From contig DEXG01000010.1 in assembly GCA_002364005.1 (NCBI GenBank), forward strand, positions 20,561 through 45,450: 24,890 bases of DNA, read 5' to 3'. This DNA comes from Phycisphaerales bacterium UBA3190. GTDB taxonomy: Bacteria; Planctomycetota; Phycisphaerae; Phycisphaerales; UBA1924. Made by a program: the position numbers and the translations under genes. Positions 20,547 through 24,890 of the stretch are shown piece after piece (position 1 is the stretch's first letter; every line of letters begins with the position of its first letter). The notes beneath the pieces are model-generated. The model was not told the origin of the DNA. It worked only from the letters and a program-made list of their open reading frames with translations, and did not search any database.

Positions 20547-21452
20547 TTATTCGGGCGCGGGACACCCAAGATCGGGCCTGAGCACGCTCCAGGCGGCATC
20601 CAGCGCCGACCGATGCTCGCTTACATCGTGCACCCGGAAGATCCTGGCTCCGTGGGCAAGGTGCAGCACCGAGCAGGCGATGGTCCCCGCCAGACGCTCG
20701 CCGGGCGCTGAATCACGCCCCAGACTGACACGCCCGACGAAACTCTTGCGGCTCAGGGCGCTCATCACCGGACGCCCGAGCGCGCATAGCTCTGGCCCGC
20801 TCCGTATCAACTCAAGGTTCTGCTCGACATCCTTGCCAAAGCCCAGCCCGGGGTCGAGCACGATGGATCCGGGGGCAACCCCAGCGTCGGTCGCGCGATT
20901 CATCGTCGCACGCAGCGCCTCGACCACACGGCGCGTGACGCTGCCCTCAACAGGGGATCGCTCATACGCGTCGGAGTATTGATCCTGCTCGGGCGGACGC
21001 TCGCGGTGCATCAGGATCAGCCCGCAACGCTGTTCGGCGGCGAGGGTTAGCATGGCTTCGTCCTCGCTGCCGGCAGAAACATCGTTGATCGCATCGGCCC
21101 CGGCATCCAGCGCCGCGCGGGCGACCTGGGCGAGCGTGGTGTCGATGCTGATGGGCAGCCCGATGCCCGCGTCCCGGATCGCGGCGATCACTGGGACAAC
21201 CCGTTCAATCTGCTCGTCGGCACCGATACGCCGCGCCCCCGGGCGGGTTGATTCACCACCGATATCCAGCGCATCGGCCCCCTCGTCGAGCAGGCGTCGG
21301 GCGTGGTCGACGGCCAGCGGGGTCTTGTTGTACGCGCCGCCGTCGCTGAACGAGTCGGGGGTGATGTTGAGGATGCCAATGAGAAACGGGCGATCCAGAG
21401 GGATCGCCCGTTCGTGATTGATTGACCATGTGTTCGCGTCATCGCCGCTCAT
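20547..21452 (-). CDS. folP: Dihydropteroate synthase
   Basis: FolP condenses 6-hydroxymethyl-7,8-dihydropterin diphosphate with p-aminobenzoate to dihydropteroate, the sulfonamide-sensitive step of folate synthesis. The TIM-barrel motifs are all present: IGILNITPDSFSDGG, ALDIGGESTRPGA, PISIDTTLAQVARAAL, INDVSAGSEDE, VLDPGLGFGKDVEQNLEL, SALSRKSFVGR and the closing RVHDVSEHR. The 301-residue product from ATG 21452 is slightly longer than usual; a TTG at 21485, 7 nt after the preceding stop, would add 11 residues and cannot be excluded, and neither has a Shine-Dalgarno site. It lies 40 nt downstream of the Met-rich protein gene. A GC-rich region that can fold (20500-20546) follows without a T run. 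Confidence 0.96.
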   Translation of the reverse strand: MSGDDANTWSINHERAIPLDRPFLIGILNITPDSFSDGGAYNKTPLAVDHARRLLDEGADALDIGGESTRPGARRIGADEQIERVVPVIAAIRDAGIGLPISIDTTLAQVARAALDAGADAINDVSAGSEDEAMLTLAAEQRCGLILMHRERPPEQDQYSDAYERSPVEGSVTRRVVEALRATMNRATDAGVAPGSIVLDPGLGFGKDVEQNLELIRSGPELCALGRPVMSALSRKSFVGRVSLGRDSAPGERLAGTIACSVLHLAHGARIFRVHDVSEHRSALDAAWSVLRPDLGCPAPE

Positions 21453-21492
21453 AGTGAATAGTGGCGTGCCGCGTGCTTGGATCAAGCTTGGA

Positions 21493-23232
21493 TCAGAAGT
21501 CCATCTGGTTGTTCTGATCCTGCTGGTACTGCTGGAACTCGCCCATGATCGACATCGCCTTGTCGATGGTCTCCATGGGGATCACGGTCCGGAAGAGCAT
21601 GCCCCCGCCGTCGGCGGTCAGGCCCATGCCCAGGGGGGGCAGGGACGCGATGGGCTCAAACTCGGGGATGATGCCGAACATCATCGCCATGGGACCAGCG
21701 GTGTTGGCGAAGTGATCGGCACCGATGTACATCTCCATGATGCGGTTGTCAGGGAGCAGCGCTGCGGTCTGCTTGATCGCGGCCACGCTGGCCATGGTGT
21801 TCTCGCCGTTGGCGGCCTTGGCCGCCTTGGTGAGCAGGCTCGGGCTCTGTGCGAGGGTCGCGATGAGCCCGTTGTCGCCCGACTGGGCGAGGTAGCCGCT
21901 GGGGCCGCTGCCGCCGAACATCATCTGCATGATCATGGCGGGGTTGGCACCCATGCCGGCGTCCATGTTGTTCATCTGCGACATGTCCATGCTCGTCTGG
22001 AAGGCGTAGGCCTTGACGCCATTGATCTCGCTGGCCTCTTCATCGACGCTGCCGTCGATGCTCACGCCGGCCTGCTTGAGTTCTTCTGAATCGCCCATGC
22101 TCTCGTACATGTCGCGCACCGCGCCGATGTATGCCTCTGGGTTATCGACCTCGGCGTAGTAGAGCGAGTTGGTGAAGAGCCCGCCCATGACATTGTCAGA
22201 AGCGCCCATGACCTGGATCCCGCCGCGGAGCCCGGTCATGAACTGGCTCATGTCCATGGTCTTGGCCATGCCGGTGGTGTCCATCTTCGAGACCCAGTCG
22301 ACATACTCGCCCATGAACTTCTGAATGCCCGCGCCGCTCATGTCGTACGAGGCCGCCATGAAGTAGTCCATATCGGGGACCTTGGCGAAGTACTTGGCGG
22401 CGTTGCCGTTGTTGTTGAAGTAGCTGGCGGTCGACGAATCGTCCTTGAACTGCAGCCCGAAATCGAACGAGACGCCCGCGCCCTGATCGAAGCTCAGCCC
22501 CATCGAGAAGCTCATCGCGTCGCGGGCCACGGTTTCCATGGTGGCGACCATCTGATCGAAGCCCTGGGCCGCCTCGGCGCCGCCCATCATCTCGACCATG
22601 TCGCCCTGGGCTTCCATCTCAGCCAGGCCCATGTCGATCTCGTCGCTGAACTGCGGGATGTTCACGAGGACGAAGATGTCGTTGTGATCGGCGATGCGTC
22701 CGCCGGCCTTGCCCAGCAGGGTGGTGTGTGCCGCGAGGTTGCCCGAAGCGGCGTTGTAGTTCTTGACCTGCTCGGCGACCTCGCCGAAGACGGCAAAGCC
22801 CGCGCCGGTATCCCGGGTGTACATGGTCTGACCATCACCGAGCGGGTACTCGACCACGCCGTTGACCGCGTCGCGGCCCATCGTGAAGGCATCGAAGTCA
22901 TTGACCGGGATCAGCATGACGACATCAGGCTCTTCCTGGTTCTGCTCCATGCTGAGCACGGCGGCCAAGGACCCGTCGAGGTTGAGCCCGGGCATGCCGC
23001 GGATCATCGAGGTGAGCATCATGACCATGGGCTCGCCGTTGGGGCCCATCATGGCATTGATCATATTGATGTCATTGAGGAGCTCGCTCAGCTCGGGCAC
23101 AACCACGACCGCCTGTGTATTGGCGGGCACGATGTCCAGGGCCTTGGGTGTGCCCGCGATCGCGGGCAGGGTGATGAGCGCCATCGCCGAGCAACAGGCG
23201 GTGCGTGAGATTCGATGAGCCAAAAGCTGCAT
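21493..23232 (-). CDS. Methionine-rich exported protein of unknown function
   Basis: The 579-residue protein starts at ATG 23232, with AAGGA 8 nt upstream. A signal peptide (MQLLAHRISRTACCSAMALI, then TLPAIAG) indicates export; no C-terminal anchor is seen. The mature part begins with KALDIVPANTQAVVVVPELS, a pattern I associate with planctomycete DUF3352-like proteins, an impression I cannot test here. By hand count about 57 residues, close to 10%, are methionine, in clusters such as MVMMLTSMIRGM and MIMQMMFGG, several times the usual share. Other parts are Gly/Asp/Asn-rich. No catalytic motif or cysteine pair is seen. Possible roles include binding of metal or scavenging of oxidants by surface methionines, or simply a hydrophobic core preference; none is shown. 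It leads the group folP, trxA, oxidoreductase. Confidence 0.8.
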   Translation of the reverse strand: MQLLAHRISRTACCSAMALITLPAIAGTPKALDIVPANTQAVVVVPELSELLNDINMINAMMGPNGEPMVMMLTSMIRGMPGLNLDGSLAAVLSMEQNQEEPDVVMLIPVNDFDAFTMGRDAVNGVVEYPLGDGQTMYTRDTGAGFAVFGEVAEQVKNYNAASGNLAAHTTLLGKAGGRIADHNDIFVLVNIPQFSDEIDMGLAEMEAQGDMVEMMGGAEAAQGFDQMVATMETVARDAMSFSMGLSFDQGAGVSFDFGLQFKDDSSTASYFNNNGNAAKYFAKVPDMDYFMAASYDMSGAGIQKFMGEYVDWVSKMDTTGMAKTMDMSQFMTGLRGGIQVMGASDNVMGGLFTNSLYYAEVDNPEAYIGAVRDMYESMGDSEELKQAGVSIDGSVDEEASEINGVKAYAFQTSMDMSQMNNMDAGMGANPAMIMQMMFGGSGPSGYLAQSGDNGLIATLAQSPSLLTKAAKAANGENTMASVAAIKQTAALLPDNRIMEMYIGADHFANTAGPMAMMFGIIPEFEPIASLPPLGMGLTADGGGMLFRTVIPMETIDKAMSIMGEFQQYQQDQNNQMDF

Positions 23233-23347
23233 GTGGTGTATCCTTTCGTGGTGTGCGCACAAGCCCGTCCCCCTTCGGGCGAGCCACGCACTCTATGATT
23301 GGGCAATAAAGCCTTCAGGTTTCAACGATTCTCCGCGATGAGGGCAG

Positions 23348-23367
23348 AAAAAGCCCCCTTCTGGGAG
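23348..23367 (-). terminator. Probable intrinsic terminator of ftsK
   Basis: Leftward, GGGAG/CCCCC arms (23363-23367 and 23354-23358; one G-T pair, 4-nt loop) are followed by GC-less T run (complement of 23348-23352), 53 nt after the ftsK stop. The stem is short. The remaining 23233-23419 gap also contains TATATATAG near 23391-23399 but no gene. Confidence 0.5.
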
Positions 23368-23419
23368 ATCTGGGCAGTCAAACCTATATATAGAGGATGA
23401 CTCCACCTGCGGTTGCAGC

Positions 23420-24890
23420 TCAGGCAACGGACCCCGTGGTGGGGTGCTCGGCCTCTTCGTCTTCCTCATCTTCCTCGTACTCATCCTCTTCGTACTCGGC
23501 CTCTTCCTCGCCGTCCTCGTCTTCATCTTCCGATTCGGAGTCTTCCAGTTCGTACTCGTCCTCGTCGAGGTCCTCAGGGTCGATCGGGTTGCCGTCCTCA
23601 TCGACATACTCGTACTCGACCTCTTCGTCGTCTTCGCCCTCTTCGTCCTCGCCGGCATCGGCCTCGACCTCTTCATCCTCTTCCTCGTCCTCTTCGTCCT
23701 CTTCGTCTTCTTCCTCGTCCTCGTACTCCTCGTCTTCCTCATCCTCGTCTTCGTCGTCTTCCTCGTCTTCGTCGCTGCCTTCTTCTTCCTCGCCTTCTTC
23801 GTCTGACTCGTCCTCATCTTCGTCGAGTTCGTACTCGGCCTCGTCATCGGCCTCGTCATCGTCGTCTTCGTCTTCGTCGACGACTGAGCCGTGGACTTCA
23901 ACGGCTGGCTCGGTCTCATCGATCTCGAACGGGGGCTCTTCTTCATCAACCGCGACATCGGATCCCGAGGCGGATTCGAACATGATCTCCTGATGCGGGT
24001 CATCTGGCTCTTCACCGGTGCCGGAACGAACCTGCGCCTGTCGCTGCTGGTCCTGGGCGACCAGCTGCTTCATCGCGTCCCATTCCTCGATGCTGATCAT
24101 GACATCGCGTGCCACCGAGCCCTTGTGGTCCGACAGGATGCCCGCGATGCCCATGAGGTCGATCAGACGCGAGGCACGCGTGTAGCCGATCGCCAGGCGG
24201 CGCTGCAACAGCGACACCGAGCCACGCTTGGTCTCGAGCACGATCTCAACCGCCCGATCGAACATCGGGTCTTCCTGGGCCGCCTTGAGCGAGGCCGACG
24301 AGTTGTTCTCGGAGAGGTAGATGCGTTCCTCGTCCTCGTCCATGTCGCCCTTGACCTGCATGAGCGATCGCTCGAAGCTGGGCGCCGCGATGTCCTTGAG
24401 GAATCGCACCACGCGCCGGATCTCCTTGTCGTCCACCAGCGTGCCCTGCGCTCGGCTGAGCTTGTGGCTGCTGGGCGACAGATGCAGCATGTCACCCTGA
24501 CCCAGCAGCAGTTCGCCACCCTTCTGGTCGAGCACGATGCGGCTGTCCATACCCGAAGCAACCTTGAAGGCGATACGGCAGGGCATGTTGGATTTGATCA
24601 GCCCCGTGACCACATTCGCCTGCGGACGCTGGGTGGCCAGGATGAGGTGAATACCAACCGCACGGGCCTTCTGGGCGATGCGGATGATCGCGCCCTCGAC
24701 CTCCTTGTTGGTCATCATCAGGTCGGCCAGCTCGTCGATGATAAAGACCATGTAGGGCAGCTGCTTGGGCACCCGCATGGCCTGCTCTTCGGTCTGGATA
24801 TCCAGGCGTTCCTTGAGCTCGTCCCACTCCAGCTCGTTGTAGCCGGCGATGTCGCGGCAGCCGGCCTTGGCCAGCAGCTCGTACCGCTCG
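23420..24890 (-). CDS. ftsK: DNA translocase FtsK, C-terminal part (5' end outside window), with acidic tail
   Basis: FtsK/SpoIIIE pumps DNA at the division septum and helps resolve chromosome dimers. The frame is open to the window edge; the first codons read ERYELLAKAGCRDIAGYNE, typical of the motor, so the N-terminal membrane domain and Walker A lie beyond 24890. Present are Walker B YMVFIIDELADLMM, then IRIAQKARAVGIHLILATQR, GLIKSNMPCRIAFKVASG and LLLGQGDMLHL. The gamma winged-helix domain follows (KRGSVSLLQRRLAIGYTRAS, then RLIDLMGIAGILSDHKG), which in E. coli reads KOPS sites and contacts XerD. Most FtsK proteins end soon after this domain. Here a further linker and a 154-residue C-terminal tail (codons 23423-23884) follow, in which about 111 residues are Asp or Glu. 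The stop is at 23420. Identity is certain; the tail's role is unknown. Confidence 0.96.
   Translation of the reverse strand, partial: ERYELLAKAGCRDIAGYNELEWDELKERLDIQTEEQAMRVPKQLPYMVFIIDELADLMMTNKEVEGAIIRIAQKARAVGIHLILATQRPQANVVTGLIKSNMPCRIAFKVASGMDSRIVLDQKGGELLLGQGDMLHLSPSSHKLSRAQGTLVDDKEIRRVVRFLKDIAAPSFERSLMQVKGDMDEDEERIYLSENNSSASLKAAQEDPMFDRAVEIVLETKRGSVSLLQRRLAIGYTRASRLIDLMGIAGILSDHKGSVARDVMISIEEWDAMKQLVAQDQQRQAQVRSGTGEEPDDPHQEIMFESASGSDVAVDEEEPPFEIDETEPAVEVHGSVVDEDEDDDDEADDEAEYELDEDEDESDEEGEEEEGSDEDEEDDEDEDEEDEEYEDEEEDEEDEEDEEEDEEVEADAGEDEEGEDDEEVEYEYVDEDGNPIDPEDLDEDEYELEDSESEDEDEDGEEEAEYEEDEYEEDEEDEEAEHPTTGSVA
23440..23884 (-). repeat. Low-complexity GA-rich coding tract (acidic tail)
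   Basis: The coding strand is mostly GAG, GAA and GAC codons, so the plus strand is a long pyrimidine-rich tract of TCTTCC/TCCTCG-like units. It is degenerate, not an exact tandem repeat. It interrupts at 23575-23600, where the protein reads DEDGNPIDPEDL. Such tracts are prone to slippage and can form purine-motif triplex structures. Confidence 0.8.

Noticed and set aside
23440..23884. CRISPR or tandem repeat array
   Set aside because: The units are degenerate GA-rich codons with no constant repeat and spacer length; the stretch is coding.
23397..23993. Long plus-strand frame encoding almost only serine, and other repetitive frames (R/P-rich, K/R/T-rich) across the same stretch
   Set aside because: They are the antisense and shifted readings of the GA-rich acidic tail of ftsK, which continues directly from conserved FtsK domains.
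1..24890. Defence island, prophage or integrated element
   Set aside because: No integrase, transposase, restriction, nuclease-NTPase or toxin-antitoxin gene, no tRNA and no flanking direct repeats; gene content is core metabolism.

Overview
The window is GC-rich, gene-dense bacterial DNA that most resembles a chromosome segment of a planctomycete, probably of the Phycisphaerae. This rests on four features: a protein with TPRs plus two RNA-polymerase alpha C-terminal domains; several membrane proteins carrying a CPxC-x-YxL...CPECG zinc ribbon; an exosortase-type tail of the VPAPG...RRRR form; and a spermidine-synthase domain fused to a polytopic membrane domain. The lineage is an inference, because no rRNA gene is present. 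I see no tRNA, rRNA, CRISPR, insertion sequence, phage or toxin-antitoxin gene. The content is core metabolism and cell biology with hypothetical genes between.

Layout. 1-1129 (+): 3' part of a GspE/PilB-type secretion ATPase. 1261-1776 (+): small secreted protein with a sorting tail. 1794-2824 (-): two zinc-ribbon membrane proteins, divergent from a GNAT acetyltransferase (2846-3445, +). 3699-7430 (-): the membrane/spermidine-synthase fusion followed by aroC. 7530-7829 (+): BFD-like [2Fe-2S] protein. 7857-8234 (-): RNHCP zinc protein behind a good promoter. 8441-9385 (-): TPR/double alpha-CTD protein. 9533-11173 (-): MATE transporter. 11421-13671 (-): pheA-pdxA. 13807-14748, 14918-15217 and 15296-15835 (+): a membrane protein, a 99-residue protein and dut. 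15858-17234 (-): a third zinc-ribbon membrane protein. 17307-18722 (-): four-domain S1 protein. 18947-23232 (-): a Met-rich exported protein, folP, thioredoxin and a Gfo/Idh/MocA oxidoreductase. 23420-24890 (-): C-terminal part of FtsK with a very long acidic tail.

The recognised enzymes serve aromatic amino acids (aroC makes chorismate; pheA converts it to phenylpyruvate), pyridoxal phosphate (pdxA), folate (folP), dUTP removal (dut) and thiol redox (thioredoxin). They are housekeeping genes in short same-strand groups rather than one dedicated system. Five clear hairpin-plus-T-run terminators separate transcription units. Several genes (BFD protein, dut, GNAT, pheA, the 17234 gene) have a -10-like hexamer only 5-8 nt before the start codon and no Shine-Dalgarno sequence, which suggests leaderless transcripts. 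Others (the fusion gene, alpha-CTD protein, thioredoxin, Met-rich protein, RNHCP) have clear Shine-Dalgarno sites.

I find no convincing new defence or mobile system. The items most worth following are the double alpha-CTD/TPR protein, the acidic FtsK tail, the Met-rich exported protein, the fusion enzyme and the leaderless-start pattern.
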